From Hyaloscypha bicolor E (lineage: Eukaryota > Ascomycota > Leotiomycetes > Helotiales > Hyaloscyphaceae), in NCBI RefSeq assembly GCF_002865645.1, contig NW_020194667.1, forward strand, positions 124,001 to 188,000: 64,000 nt of DNA. The letters run 5' to 3'. Within the stretch, counting starts at the first letter, position 1. Each line of letters starts with the position of its first letter. This document shows, in pieces, positions 1 through 13,332 of this stretch. The notes under the pieces are model-generated. The model was not told where the DNA came from, searched no databases, and saw only the letters and a program-made list of their open reading frames with translations. A program made the translations under genes and the position numbers.

Positions 1-2640
1 ATAGTTTAGAAACCAAGAATTAGAATAGAATTATATTATATAATAAAGCCTTTAACTAATATATTAATAATATCTATAATAACCTTAATAAAAATATTTA
101 TAAAAAGTTATATTTCCTTTTTAAAATAAAAGCTTTAGTATATAAGGCTATTTAATTAATTAATAAAGCTATTTTGAAATATATTAAAAATAAAAAATAT
201 TAGAATATTAGTATATATTATAGTATGTATTACGTATACGGCTAGTTACGTAATATATACTATACTCTTATATAGTAGAATAGCTAATAAGGCTTCTAAC
301 CTTATTATTATACCTTTTAATCTAATTACCTATATAGTAAAGCTATTTCCCTATATATACGTCTATTAGTCTAAGCGACTCGTAATAGTATATTTACTAA
401 ATTAGATATTATTAAGGTATTTAAGTATATTAAAACTATTTTAAAACCTAAAGAATTAGTTTTTAAGCTATTATTAGCTAATAATCTTAAGGCTAGATAA
501 TATATTTTTAATATTTCCGGAATCTTTATTAAAGAATATTATAATAATAAATCTTTCTCTAACTTCTATAATAAGCCTAGAAAATAGGCCTTTATTATAA
601 TTTTAATAGTAATTTAATTAGATCTAACTAATAAAACTAAAACTAAACTAATAAAACCTATTATTAATATTAATAATAAAACTATTTAAGAATCTAGTAA
701 AAAAAAGAATAAACTAAATCTAAAACTTCTAATAAATAATACAGATTTAAATACTAGTCTAAATATAAGATTAGTAATATAATAAGAAATAAAATAAAGA
801 AAAGTAAAAAAGAGATATTATCTAGAAAGCTAAAAACTAAAAAAAAAAAGAATATTAATAATATTAATAATATATCTAAGTATTATACTTATAAGATATT
901 AGCTAAATAGAAATTAATACTTAATTATTAAAATAACTATATCTTTAAAAAGTTATATAATAGTATTCTGGAACTTATTTGTAAATAAAAATATTATAGA
1001 ATTATTAATAGATTTTTTAAAACTTTTTATAAAATATATCTTTAGTAATTTACTAATGTTTTTTCTATTTAAATAATTAATATTAAGCTTATAAATATTT
1101 TAAAAATAGTTATTAAAATCTATAAAGTTATTAAAAATAAGAAATATATTTCTATTATTTAGATATATAAGAAAATATAGGATTTCTTTTTAGAAAATAA
1201 AGAAATTATAAACTATAAATATAAATATCGGATTTTTAATTAATTTTATTCGAATTTATAGTTCTAATTTAATACTATAGCTTCTATTCCTAAATTTAGT
1301 ACCTTTAATCTAAATATAAATAGCTATATTTATAAAAAGAATTACCTAAAATAAATTAAAATACTTAATATCTAAAAGCTTTTAATAAAGAAAATAGAAA
1401 TATTATAATTTCATTTCTAAAAAAACAAAATATCGAAATCTAGAAATCTAGATAATAGCTATTTTATTTTAGTTTTTTAATTCTTAATAGCAGATCTTTT
1501 AATATAACTTGGATTTTATAAAATATTAGCTAAATATTTTATTTATCTAATTATTTACTCTTAGCTAGCCCGATATTATATTTCTAGAAATATTAATTAC
1601 TATTAGTATAAAGGAAATACTAAGAATCTGGCTATTATTAAAGCTCTAAATAGTAAGTTTTTTTTAGTAAGGAAAATCGGAATATTAGCTATATTTTCTT
1701 TATAAACTATAAGAAGGTAGTTTCTTTTAATAAAAAAGTTCTTAAGAGTATTAATTACTTTTCTATCTATAATAATTTCAATTTAGAAAATATAAAGAAG
1801 TTAAATAAATATCTAATAAAGAAAGAAGGAGAAAAGTATTTAAGTATAGTAAACTTAACTAAATAAATAGATATTTTTAGCTAGATAATTTATAAATTTG
1901 GAATTATAATTAAAGAATAATTAAAGAATAGCTTAATAATAATCTATTATTTAAAAAGTCTTTTATTATAATTCTAATAAGCCTAATTACTATTTAGAAT
2001 AGAATATATAAAAATAGAGTTTTCTATAAAGTTATTAAAGCTTTTTATTAAAAGCTTTCTTTTTTTACTAAAGGCTAATTTAAGAATACTAAGAATAATA
2101 CGAAATTTAAAGAAGCTATTTATTTGGAATATATTAGTATAATATATAATATAATTCGCTATAATAAGCTATTTTAGTATCTAGCTATAAAGGTTAAGAC
2201 TAACTAATAATTAAAGGCAAATACTAAGTAGTAAAGAGAACTATATTATATTTAGTATAAGAATATAATTAAGCTGGTTTGGATTACTTTTAAGTAAGTT
2301 CGAGAGTATGAAATAAGACTATTTAAGGGTAATAGATTATATTTTCGGTATATTAAAAAGAAATTAGAAATGCTAGTAGAGGAGAATCCTAACTATTTTA
2401 TTATTTTGGATTCTGAATAGGGATTTTCTATTAGTTTTTGGTATTTAGGGGACAAGTATAAATAAATAGGGGATCAGATATAGTACGGCAAGCCATACTC
2501 TATTAAAAATCGCTTTATTTTAATAGTTTTAATATTTTGGTTATATAATAAAGGCTAGAGCCTTTTATATATAACTTGCGGAAATCATATAAGAAAGCTG
2601 GCTTTTCTATAGTTCTAGATAAGAATCTCTCCTTTATATT
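1..2640. other. RIP-degraded AT-rich repeat relic
   Basis: This block is extremely A+T rich, full of TA dinucleotides, with stops in all frames and no readable ORF. That is the usual state of a repeat heavily hit by RIP in a Pezizomycotina genome. I could not identify the original element or its ends, which may lie left of the window. Composition becomes more normal near 2640. Confidence 0.7.
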
Positions 2641-3250
2641 CAATTAACTGAGCTTTTGTATACTATATACTATTTATGCTTTACTATTTATGCCTTTGAT
2701 CTTGTTGTTTTACTATCAAGTCACGTTTTGCGCTCTGGTGTACTTTATGTGGGTTTTTGTCTTGTCGCAGTTTCCCTCCCACAATATCCAGAAAGTAATG
2801 CGAATATAGTGGTTGGCTGCGGGCCGACCCCTACCAATATCTAGGTAATCTCATTGCTATAATTTGGCTTCTTTCTCTTTCCTGTACTAATTATTAGTAT
2901 CTATATAGTTAATATATCCGTATACTCTATTAATCCTGGTCGTCGATTCTATCGCTCGGGGTTACCTTCCAATTAACTAGTATAGCCAGAAGTTAGACCT
3001 AAAGGGTCTTCTCACCTCGACCCATTATCCATAGATAACAAAAGAAATGTGGGCCCAACGCCCCGCATAGGCGTTTACCGTATATAGAGACTGAGAATAC
3101 GGCTTAGTTTGCAAGCAGGCCTTGGTTAAGATACGTTACGATTTCAAAGACGTATTGACCAGGAGCATTTCCCTTTTCCCCTAATAGAGGGCTCCTTTTA
3201 TTATTGATACATACCGCCTAGAGAGCGCCTGTTATAAGTTGCCGTATTGA
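2641..3250. other. Gene-free transition between AT-rich block and HET gene
   Basis: Composition shifts from AT-rich to mixed. Only a 62-codon ORF with no recognisable content is present. This would be the 3' side of the minus-strand HET gene; nothing else is seen. Confidence 0.5.
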
Positions 3251-4556
3251 TTAACCCACAAATGGTGGGCATATCATGCTCCTACAGTTCCGCCTGTCTT
3301 TCAGGACTAGCCGTGAAAATTCTTTCCATTTGAAGTACCTAGAAAGGTCTGTGGAGCCTTTTAGGCGTCGACTATAAATGTTGGAGTCCTGGAAAACTGG
3401 TTCGATTCCCCCGCACAAGGAGTGCCATAATGCCACCCATCGTGAACATTTAGTGCTGCCATACTGCTCTTCAGACGAGTCCTCTATACGAGCAAGTCGG
3501 TGAATATCATTAAAGAACTCGGCATTATAATTCTCCGCACTCCGTAAAGCCCGGAAGCTTGTGGTTATAATGACATCGAATATCGTACCCGATATCTTTG
3601 CTTCCCGAGAAGCGATGAGCTTGAAATCAGTTAATATATCCAAGGCCGTATTAAACAGTTTGAGATCGCTCAAACGATTTTCGAGCATAACTCCCCCAAA
3701 ACCCTTAGCCGTCCAATTTGGGATATATGAGGGGAGTTTGGGATTTCGGGGTTCAAACAAATGGCTAAGAAACTCGAGCGTGCCTGTTCGCTCGGTTGAC
3801 TTGATCACAACAGCCTGACATACTTCTTCGGGCGAGAGCGTATAATCCGGTTCCACAAGGTCCGTATATACACCAGTTCCTAAGCCCAGTAGGCCATACA
3901 CTTTGTCCCGTGGATCAGTAACTTCTCGTCCGCAAAAGGTTGCTATTGCAGCGAGTATGCTATATGAGGGTCCTCTGGCCTTGGTGATGAAGTCCAAACG
4001 AGCTGGTTGAGTGAAGGCATCGTGCACGGTCAACCCAAGTTCAGTTGAAATTTGCTCCGAGTCCCATATTGTGCAACCTGCGCAGCACCGAGTCCTGTGA
4101 CTCCAGAAATTTGCTACGGCCATGGACATTGTTTCGCCAGTAATGGAGCTCTTGCTGCATTGGTAGACCAATCTTTGAGAGAGGACGAGTTCCCGAACAG
4201 TCCATGTGCGATTCCACCAAGGGAACCCAAATAAACGGACGAGGTGGCCACGAAGCTCGACAGAACTCAAAGAGAGTCCATTCACAGAAATACTTGGCTC
4301 CAGCAAGGGATCCAAATGAAGAGTTTCATTGCCAGCCAGGCTGGCCAAAAATTCTAGTGCCATATCACTCCCATCCCACCCTTCACCGAGCCAAACCACA
4401 ACTTGTGAAGCTTGACCGTAAATGGATCTCATTCGGGAAACCTGATGCTTTCTTTCCGTTATATCGTCCTGATTTATACAGAGTGCATCGACCTCGCCGA
4501 GAAACCCCAAAAAGTCACCACCCCCGGCAGATCCTCGGCCCCGCCAAGACCCTTGC
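3251..4556 (-). CDS. HET-domain (heterokaryon incompatibility) protein, 5' end unresolved
   Basis: The reading frame ends at TAA 3251-3253. It carries the HET signature VDALCINQDD followed by a QVSRMRSIYGQASQVVVWLG stretch, where the family conserves R-x-Y-x-x-A-x-x-V-x-V-W-L-G, and later FPWWNRTWTVRELVLSQ. HET proteins trigger cell death when incompatible fungi fuse or when foreign signals are sensed. No ATG precedes the motif in this exon. A possible upstream exon ending at 4691 reads ...ATALRRLLRMS, resembling the ALRRLR segment that normally precedes the DALCINQ motif, and a 134-nt GT-AG intron (4557-4690) would keep frame. The N-terminal LSYxWG motif was not found, and any further 5' exon would overlap the neighbouring CorA-like pseudogene. 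The gene may be 5'-truncated. The family call is firm; intactness is not. Confidence 0.65.
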
Positions 4557-4779
4557 CTAAGGTAATTAACGTTTCGACCTCCCCATTCCCCTTACCCCCA
4601 CCACCCAGGGGGCGATAAATACTTTAAAAAAGTAAATATAAGTTTACCTATTACATAGTTTCGTGCTACGCCCATTAGGCTGCTCCTCACCTGCTCATCC
4701 TCAGCAGCCTGCGTAAGGCTGTCGCGCCCGGCGGGCCCGGCTGGTATTTATTGTTTGTGCTCACCGGGTAGAGAAGCGA

Positions 4780-6695
4780 TTGTCGAACGAGTTGTTCAAT
4801 TTTGTTCAATATTCGACCATTCTTCCCCTTGAATATAACTTCGATACATTTCTGCAAAACCTTGTTCCTCCGGAAACGATGGATGACTATCTATTTCGAT
4901 TCAACATCGAGAAGTGCAGATATATTAATGAGGAGACTCGATGCTTAGAGATGTTTAATTATTCAGTGAGTCTATTTCAACCCTCAGTACGACGACTGAC
5001 CGGGGTGTACTAGGACCCTCTTTATGACACTGTGGTTGAGCAATCGCTACCACTCAATCAATTTACTGATTTCCTCTCGCAGAAGGTATGTTGCCTTTGA
5101 AATTTCTCAAGCCCCGTTCTAAAGCATAAACAGGGAGCGTTTGAGCAACCGAAAATTCCAGATGGTATGACTCAGCTTGCTGGTTTTAGAATGATGTTTG
5201 TCGATAGACCCTGATGACTTTAATGAGAAGGCTGACAACTCAGTCTGCAACAAAATGTACTACACCCCGAAGTTTTCGACCCCTCCGTCATTAGCCTCCC
5301 ACCTGATATATACTCTAAAATGATGACCGAGTTGCATCTTCCTTACAAAGGTATAGAAGGATCAAGCACTGTGGGCCCATTCTTCTGGTCTGCAATCGAT
5401 GATGATGACAAGCACATCTTCCGTATGTGAATCTCTACAGGAGAAACACTTCGTTCCAATCCTCTAATTATCTTTTGGTTTGAACAAGCTGACAAGTGCT
5501 TCTCAGAAATCATATATCGTAAATCCGATGTTACAAAGAAAGTCCATACCAGGGCCTGGGAGCTCCTGTTATCGTTTAATGTGCTAACAGGCATCACTAC
5601 GGCATTCTGCAAAGCAAGCCCAAAGTCGCACATTATTGATAGCATTAAACATCTCAAAGCATCGTCCCAGCAAATCGGTCATCCTATACTCTTTCCCATC
5701 ATCATCTTTAGCCACTATTACTCGGCGAGGTTAGAAGTCCAGCAACGAGATGCAAGACTCGGGTTGCGCAAGATCGAAATGGCTCTTAATTTTATACCGG
5801 ATAAGTATGAAAGTGAACTTGTCGTGGGCGGCATGGTGGTTGAAAACAGCGACGATTATTTCGACGAGAATAAGATTATTGACTTTGATCGTATTAATAG
5901 AGATCTGGTCGAGACACACACCAAAACACTGTCGCACAGTCCAGCTGCTTATCTACGAGTACTAGATGGGTTCAAAGAGGCTATGAATTTATTTGAGATG
6001 CAAAGGGTTGCCATTCAGTGCAAGTGGCCAGAGCTTACTCATTCCAAATTCGCATCCCGCATCGGTTTCTACCGAAAGAAGGTACAGGGTCAAGGATATT
6101 ACCAGTCTAGCACCCTGCAAAGGTTGGAGGCTCAGCGGAATGCCGTAAGTTGTTTTCTTCATAATGATAAACTCGAATTTGGGATGTAGCTGCTAATTGA
6201 TTTGATGGCAGCTCTCTGTGTCCTGCGGACAAATAGATAATAGAGTGAGCTTTCAAATAGCTGAAGCTCAGACGAAGCTAGCCTATTCAAACAAACGAGA
6301 AGCTGTATCGCAAAAAGTGATTGCGATACTGGGAACGGTATTTCTTCCAGGCGCCTATCTGTCCGTATGTTATGTCTCCAAAATGTCCCTCACCCATCCC
6401 CAAATCAACAGTAACACTTTCCTAGTCACTGTTCAGCATGACATTCTTCGACTGGCAATCAAGCAAGTCTAACGAACTTTACGTGTCGCCACTCTTCTGG
6501 ATCTACTGGGCCATATCGATCCCTCTGACAATCGCCGTCGTCGGCACTTACATTCTATGGGACCGGAGACTGTCCATAAAGGCACACAAAGAAGACGAAA
6601 TGATCGAAATACGGATGCTAGATATGAAGAGAATTTCTCAAAATCAAGCTGTAACGAGCAGGAGTGTTGTAAATGGTTGCATCCAGAGAGCCTAA
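4780..6695 (+). pseudogene. CorA-like fungal membrane protein, pseudogene
   Basis: The C-terminal half is well preserved. A coiled region is followed by exons joined across introns 6145-6211 and 6365-6425, giving KVIAILGTVFLPGAYLSS then LFSMTFFDW, then the second membrane segment PLFWIYWAISIPLTIAVVG. This is the two-helix C-terminus of fungal CorA-like (Mg2+ channel-fold) proteins that often sit beside HET genes. The N-terminal half is broken: an in-frame TAG at 5011-5013, a frame change near 5215, another near 5280, and a TGA near 5426-5428 where Trp would fit. Several lesions are single transitions compatible with RIP leaking from nearby repeats. A truncated protein from 5581 onward is conceivable but lacks an obvious start. 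Confidence 0.75.
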
Positions 6696-7029
6696 TGAGA
6701 GGGTGGCTTATGAACGAGTTTCAATGATTCTATAATTGTTGAATCCCGCTGTATTTTACAACACTCTCCCGAAGCGAGTCGAATATAGTAGTAATTGCGA
6801 GACAAGACAATTGGGAGGATTAAGCTTAGGGTTCAGTTGTTTCATATCAATACGCCTCGCGATCCTTTCCGAATTCTAGAGCTCAAGGTGGACGGATGCA
6901 CAGGGAGTAGGAATTATTCTGTCAATTTAAGTCAGTCCTAGAGCCGCTTTAGCTACCTCTAATTATATTACTGTTCTATATAGTACTACCTGCAAATTGG
7001 TAAGGCTAGCGAAGGGAAATTCGCACGCT
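6696..7029. other. Gene-free spacer between CorA-like pseudogene and transposon end
   Basis: No ORF of note. The sequence turns AT-rich from about 6960. A short stretch at 6984-7026 (tactacc...gctagcg...attcgcac) vaguely resembles a deleted terminal repeat of the adjacent element, but the match is too weak to call. Confidence 0.4.
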
Positions 7030-8111
7030 TTAATAATAAAAATATAACTATACTAGCTTTAATCTTAGCCTTAACTTTAATCTTAACCTCTTTCTAAAAA
7101 TAACTTTAATTCTAATATATAATATTATTAAAGCTTTTTTTTATTAAAAATATATTAAAGATAGCTTTAAATAATAGTTCTAGTAAAGATAAAAGTAGTA
7201 GAAAAAATAATAAAGCTATAAATAAATAAAAAGATAATATTTATAATATATTTTTTAATAATCTAGACTCAGTTTATAATATTCTTTTCTATTAATATAT
7301 TTAATTAATAAACTTTTTTATTTCTTAATCTCTTTTTTATATATAACTTTCTTTTTTACCTTTTTCTCTTTTATAATAATATTTTAATCTTCTTATATTA
7401 TCTAATAATACTACTAAAGTTAGAGAAATAGAACTATATTAGGATAGGAAACTAAAGAAATTAGAAAAAGATAAGATAAATCTAAAAGCAAGCTTAGTAT
7501 ATATTTATAAAACCGAATTCTTTTAAGCTTATATTACTTATAATAATAAAAAGAAACCGAGAGGCCCTTTTAAATACTATATAGTTATAGAAAAAAAATT
7601 CAATAATATTTATATAAATTATAAATATAATAATAATAGTAAAGTCTATATTTTCTATTAATTTAATACTAATTCTACTAAGTCTAGAAAGCCTTATTTT
7701 ATATTTATAAAACTTTTTATATTAAAGCCTCGATTACCTATAAAATATAGAAAGCAAATATAAAAATAGATATAAGATTAGAAGATAATAAGGAAGGAGA
7801 TTATAGTAGAGGAGGATAAGGATACTAGAAGAGAAGGAAATAAAGAAGATATAGATAATTCGAGTAATATAGGTAGTACGGAGGATATAGAGAGTAAGGG
7901 AGATAGAGATATGTCTTGTAATCCATAGGATTTGCCTTACGGACCACGTAAGCTAAGGGGGGACTAAGAGTAGTTAAGAATAAGGCGTATATGCTGTACT
8001 TTTTTTTTTTTAGTGAGGTATAGGGGGGGGATGCGGGCGCGAAAATCAAAAAATCAGAAAATCACTTTTCGCTTCTCGGTTTTGTCGACTAGCCCGCTAA
8101 TGGCCTCAGTA
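7030..8111 (-). mobile_element. Terminal fragment of TIR element (inverted copy of 53912-55020)
   Basis: Read on the minus strand, this stretch aligns by eye with the first ~1.1 kb of the element at 53912. It has the same terminal TACTGAGGCC at 8111, the same subterminal cttttcgcttctcgg block, and the same internal GPFKYY-type reading frame. Most differences are C-to-T or G-to-A, and this copy is the more degraded one. Homology stops near 7030, so it is a truncated or internally deleted copy. No target duplication can be recognised because the other end is missing. Confidence 0.85.
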
Positions 8112-11100
8112 CACTGACCAGGATATTCCTAAAGGAAGCCATATTCACTTCCACGAAGAACATCTTGCATTTGGACAGAGCTCTGAATAAGATAACTGAC
8201 CAGTCATTGGATCTGCCGGAAGACGGGTAAATGATGCGTTGTTTGATTTGAGTGTATAGACCTTCGGCAAGGGATTAGTTCTTGGGAGAGATCTTAGGTC
8301 CGTTTTCGCCCCACAACTACATGTTTTTGGCAACCAAAAATTGTGTTTGGCATTGGGTAGCCTACCAGTTGATCCCCAGCCTCAAGCAGTCTCGACAAGA
8401 GTGACAGATTACTCGCCGTCAAGGGATGAATGCGTAGCTTGCCCGATATCTACCAGAGTGTGATTCCATTCTCCATGTGTAAAGCTTAGAACCCGATGGC
8501 AAGGTTGCTCGAATATTCTTACGGATAAATGGAACTGAAAAAGCGAACTAGGAAGCCGTCGGCATTGTGGTACTAATGTTCCTCAACCAACCAAGGGGAG
8601 GGGAGATCGCGCCAGCTTCATCTAGTCAAGTAGTCACACAGCTAGGAAGTTGTCAAGTTTTGGTTTGGCCCGGAAAGCTTCAAGGTCTAAAATTTCCACA
8701 TCAATTGACTCGAGATTGAAACGTCCGCCTCACGTGGATCTCACTACCGCCAAAAAAAACATAATCTGGAGCAAGAAATCGTTCCAACCAATTCCCTAAG
8801 GATGTTCTAGATAAACAGCAGAAGCAAAAAAAAGCCAGAAAAGTTGCCAGGGCCACTTTTGCTAATCTCCGAGTCAACGATACCACTGAGATAAAGGAGG
8901 GTTCCATTATATAGGCAGCTGATGCAAAGAACCAATCAACTGCTAGCAAAGAATTAGGAGAGATGTAAATACAGTATACTTGCACTCCTCAAGATCCCAG
9001 ATTCCCGGTATGAACTTGTATGTATCGAAACCGATTGCGATGAAAGCTGAAAAGCAAGGAGAATGTGACACGGAAGTAGACATTGATAGAGACACAAACA
9101 AACAAACAATAAACTCGTACATGTTATTATTATTATTACTGAAGTCATGAGGTTATGAACACTTGTGATCACGGTAGAGATAGATGTTTATTGGGTTCAA
9201 GCAGCAGAGTAGGGTTGCAGCCACGGTGGTTCGCAAGTATCAACACCAAGCGGTTTAATGGGATGTGATATTCGCGTTCACGGCGAGGGGGAGGTGGTTC
9301 GTATACTACAAGAGTTGCGATCACTCAGTTCATCGACTCTCGCTTCCCTCCCTGCCAAAGTAGGATCATATTTAGGATTTTAATATATACACCATATTTG
9401 CAGTCAGCGCACTGACCCGACGTCTCTGTCCCTAGCACTATCACTACCACTTGGTCAGCCAGAGTAGGAAGAGAGGCCGCAAGCGCCGAATAGAGGACTC
9501 CTCTTTCCAAAGCTCCCTTCTTATTTAACATCTCATGATTCATTGCACAGAGCTTCAACACGCAGTAATACTCAAACTAATCTGCCACAACGTCAGGAAA
9601 ACTCCATCATATTATAGGACATTGATTTATCAAGGAACCGACATGCCATGCCACTCAGGGTATACTCGACCTCTTGCTTAAAAAAATGATAAAAGCAAAA
9701 CCCCGAACCGACGTCACATTGAGAAAACGCGCCCAGATAACCCCAATGTACCACAACTTTGGAAACATTTGAGTCGATGTGCGACAGAACGCTGACCTCC
9801 AAGACCCTCCTCCCTCCTTAACAAACAATCTTATTCGTACCTGAGCCACCACCTCGAGAACATCGAGTTCGATGGCTCAAGGGACGAGCCGAGGGTCCTG
9901 CATTGAAAAGCATAGCTCAAACCCCATCTGAATCCAAGCCTCAGATCGTTCGATTACCCACAGACCTTCCCCCCCAGACTTCCAGGGACACTTGTAGAGG
10001 AACGGAGGCTCGCAGACGGCGAGGATCGACGCGGGAAGGATTTAGGTGTTTGCTGCTGCTCGTTTCGAAGACTGATTCGGAGCGGGTACATTTTGTAGAC
10101 ACCTCTTTCTTCTGAACGTAGTCTTTGTTTAGAATTTTTCAGGGGGCTGGGAAGGAGTACTTCGAGGAGGGAAAGACATGTCCACGGGGCTGCCTGGCTC
10201 CGCACTGGCACTACGACCTCTGCCTTCCGAACTTTTCGATATGAAGGATCGAGTGCGTTGCTTGACGACCTCTCTTTGATCGTTCTGAGAGATGTCCCCG
10301 GGTGTCTCACAGCGCTCGACGTCATGAGTGGGAAAGCCGTTCGGTCCACGAAACGAAAGGAACCGTCGAAAAGGAGAAGCCCTCAAAAGCGTTCTGGTAC
10401 TGCGCTGCTCGAACTCAGTTGGCCTGCATCGATGTCAACGCCCACCGAGTCATCGCAGCAACGTTCCAATCAGGGGCAACCCCCCAGCGCAGTTCCCAGC
10501 CAAATCCTAATCCCAAGCTTCCATGCATAATCAATTACATTACGCTAACATTATAATCCAACAACAATCACTTACTCCTAGACAAAGTAGTTGTCTCTAC
10601 TATCACGCTCGCATCTTACTTGACAGGAACTCGGCCAGAATTCCCACCCGAAGCACCGAAGGGGGGCACGCGATGAAGGCTGTCAGCCCTCGCTTACGAA
10701 TAACGAAGGAACAGTTCTGACTAGCGAGTGTACTAAGTTTACTCGCCGCATCCATCATAACTCGATTCCCAATTTGGGATGCAGGAGATATTGATAGAGG
10801 GGAGTGCGGCGAAGCTCCCTCGTCTGCAATCTGCTTAGAAGTAGATGAGGGTATGGCACACTTCGTGAGAACCAACTAGAGAGCTCGTGAGAGACAGAGA
10901 AATGGGAGAAGCTTTTGATAGGAGGAAAATTACGTTACTTGAAGGCTGTGCCAGTGGCACAGTGCAGCGCAGCCAAGCAGCTACTTACTGGAGAACCTAG
11001 CAAGTTGAGTTATGACAGAAAGAAGATGGTTGGAACTGGCGGTTAGCCCCTCGTAAACGCGCGAGTGATGAATCATGGGCGTGTGTGAGAAGGATGTGAG

Positions 11101-13318
11101 AAACTGCGGCGTAGCAACAACAGGCCTTGGAGCCTGTCTAAGCCGAATACGGCAGTTGGGCTTGGTATTGTCTTGAGAGTGGAGGTGGTGGGGAGCAACT
11201 TAGGTAGCAAGTCGATACAGATTCTGTGTAACCTCGCTTGAGGTTGCGAGTGAGTTTGTTGTAAAAAGATTTGTGCAGAATGACTTTCATGTTGGCGAAT
11301 GCTGGAAACAGAGTTGGGATCGGGTACCGAGAGGATTGTTGGCGAGGGGAAGGGGAATTGTGAGCATTGAGCAATTTTCAAACGACTTGTTTCCAGCACT
11401 GAGAAAAGGCTCGGCAGTCAGTTGTTCCTCGGTGATGATGTGAGTCCAAACTGCCAACTTGCCAAGGCAATAGTTCGTGATGGGAGCCGATATTGGAAGG
11501 TTGAAGCTGTTTCTGGCGGATGTTAGAGCCCCACAGGAAGGTAAGACAGCGTCTCTAACGCCCATCTCCCAAATCCCCTTCAAGGAGCTTTCTATTTCGA
11601 TTCTCGTATGGCATGCCGTACTCGTAAAGCAAACCTGCTGGCATCCACCAAACCTCCGAGTCTGTATGAGATCACATACGGAGGCATTTCGGCCCTGACT
11701 TCGCAGTTGAAAGGGAGGTGGGTAGCAAAAGGGGAAGGCTTCGCTTCCGCAGCCCTTTGTCAGCGAACCGCATGCGATGCCGATGTGCTTGGAACCCAAT
11801 TAAAAGTCGCGAAATCCTTTTTCCGCTGACCCATTCAGTTGGTCGTGCATCTGTTCCCGTGCCGTACTGGGAACATGTCGACGCACGTGGGGCGCTGTCC
11901 TTACGGAGTATATTGCTCTGGTTTCTAGAACGGATGAAAGGAAAAGTGGGTGTCGTGGAACGCCCAACAGTCGTCATGTGTCGGGGACTCGGGGGGAAAG
12001 GCCATGTACCGCTCAGTTCGAGGCCTGAGCCTACAATACAGGCCAAGCTTTCTCCCGTGCTCAACGGCTGTTCTGAAAGGGCTGAGGTCCGGACTGGTCC
12101 CACAAAAAACAAACGTTGGAAAATGTGGCATTTAAAATTTATCACTCCGGCTTTCGCGCCAGAATCAATAAAGAGTTACCCTGTGCAGCGGACCTCAATG
12201 TCAAATAGACTGCGGCGTCATTCAAGTGCCGCAGTTGAAATTTGGAATATCGTATGGACGGCGCGTACAGGCGAGAAACTGGAAATGGCAGAGCTTGCGA
12301 ATTTGGCAGCCACAACTAGCTGGCCCGCTGACGAAGAGTAAAGCCACTCAAAAGGAAGGAAAGGGGCCGTTTGGGGGGTGTGTCGGTGTACCGCTCCGTA
12401 TGATCGGCGCCGTCCGCCCCTGTCCTCCCTACCCGGCCAAACTGTGCCGCCCGCAATTTGGGTTGGAGTCGCGAACCCGGAAAGCATCGCGGTCGGTTGG
12501 GGCCCTGGGGGGGATAATGGCGCTACGATCGAGAAAGCCATGTGGTGTTCGTCGTGCGTTCCCACCGTCCCACGACAGCACCAGGGGGGTTGCGGGCCGG
12601 GCAGGGGGGCCTGGGGGCCGGGGGGCTGTCAGCTCGGGAGCCAGACTTCCTCTCGGCATGTCTTCCCGCGCTCTCCAGCGGCTCCATTCCCCAGCGGCTC
12701 CACCCTGCGGGCTCTACCTGGAATTCCCATGCCCAGCCCGCCCGCAACAGGGCCAGCACGGACGAGGGCTTCGTCTGAAGAGTCAGGACAGAAGAGGTGA
12801 AGCGCGGCCGATGGCGACCCCCGGGCCCCGGCACAGGGGAGCTGCTCTCGTCCACTTGCAACGATCAGGCACAAAGCTGGCAAAGCTGGCAAAGCTTGAG
12901 GCAAGAGCAGCAATAACACGTCTCGTGTGGACGGATAAATAATAAACCCAAATCCTTGGGACTTCCCAGCCGGAGGCAAGCAGACGCATTTGCTCTTTTG
13001 GGCATGAGACAGGAGTGGATTTGCTTTGGTGGTTGCGTGTTCAGGAGACAGCCAGCAGGAGACGGGGTGCTGCTCCGCTATGCATGCACGCAGTCAGTGC
13101 ATCCAGCCCCTTCGACTTTTTGCATCGCGCCCATCGGCCCTTTGCTTCACCTCGTGCTGCACTCAGCTTGAACTGGAGCTCGTATTTTCAACACCGGCAG
13201 CTCAACGGCAAGCAAATCACTTCAGCCTCTTCATGCCCTTCCAGTTGAACTTCAATATCGCTGGCGGATGAGCACGTCGTCTGGATGTGGCACACTGGCA
13301 GCCCTGAGGCAGAGCTGG

Positions 13319-13332
13319 CCCCCCCCCCCCCA
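13319..13332. repeat. Poly-C run
   Basis: An uninterrupted run of about a dozen C residues inside the gene-free region, prone to length variation. Confidence 0.9.

Noticed and set aside
3390..3415. GGTTCGATTCC, resembling a tRNA T-loop
   Set aside because: The flanking bases cannot form the T stem, and the stretch lies inside the HET coding exon.
5581..6189. Stand-alone 202-codon gene
   Set aside because: It is an internal exon of the CorA-like pseudogene; its apparent start is a GTG codon and the frame continues upstream.
6984..7029. Possible second terminal repeat for the 7030-8111 element
   Set aside because: Similarity is limited to short words (gctagcg, attcgcac), and no target duplication matches the sequence after 8111.
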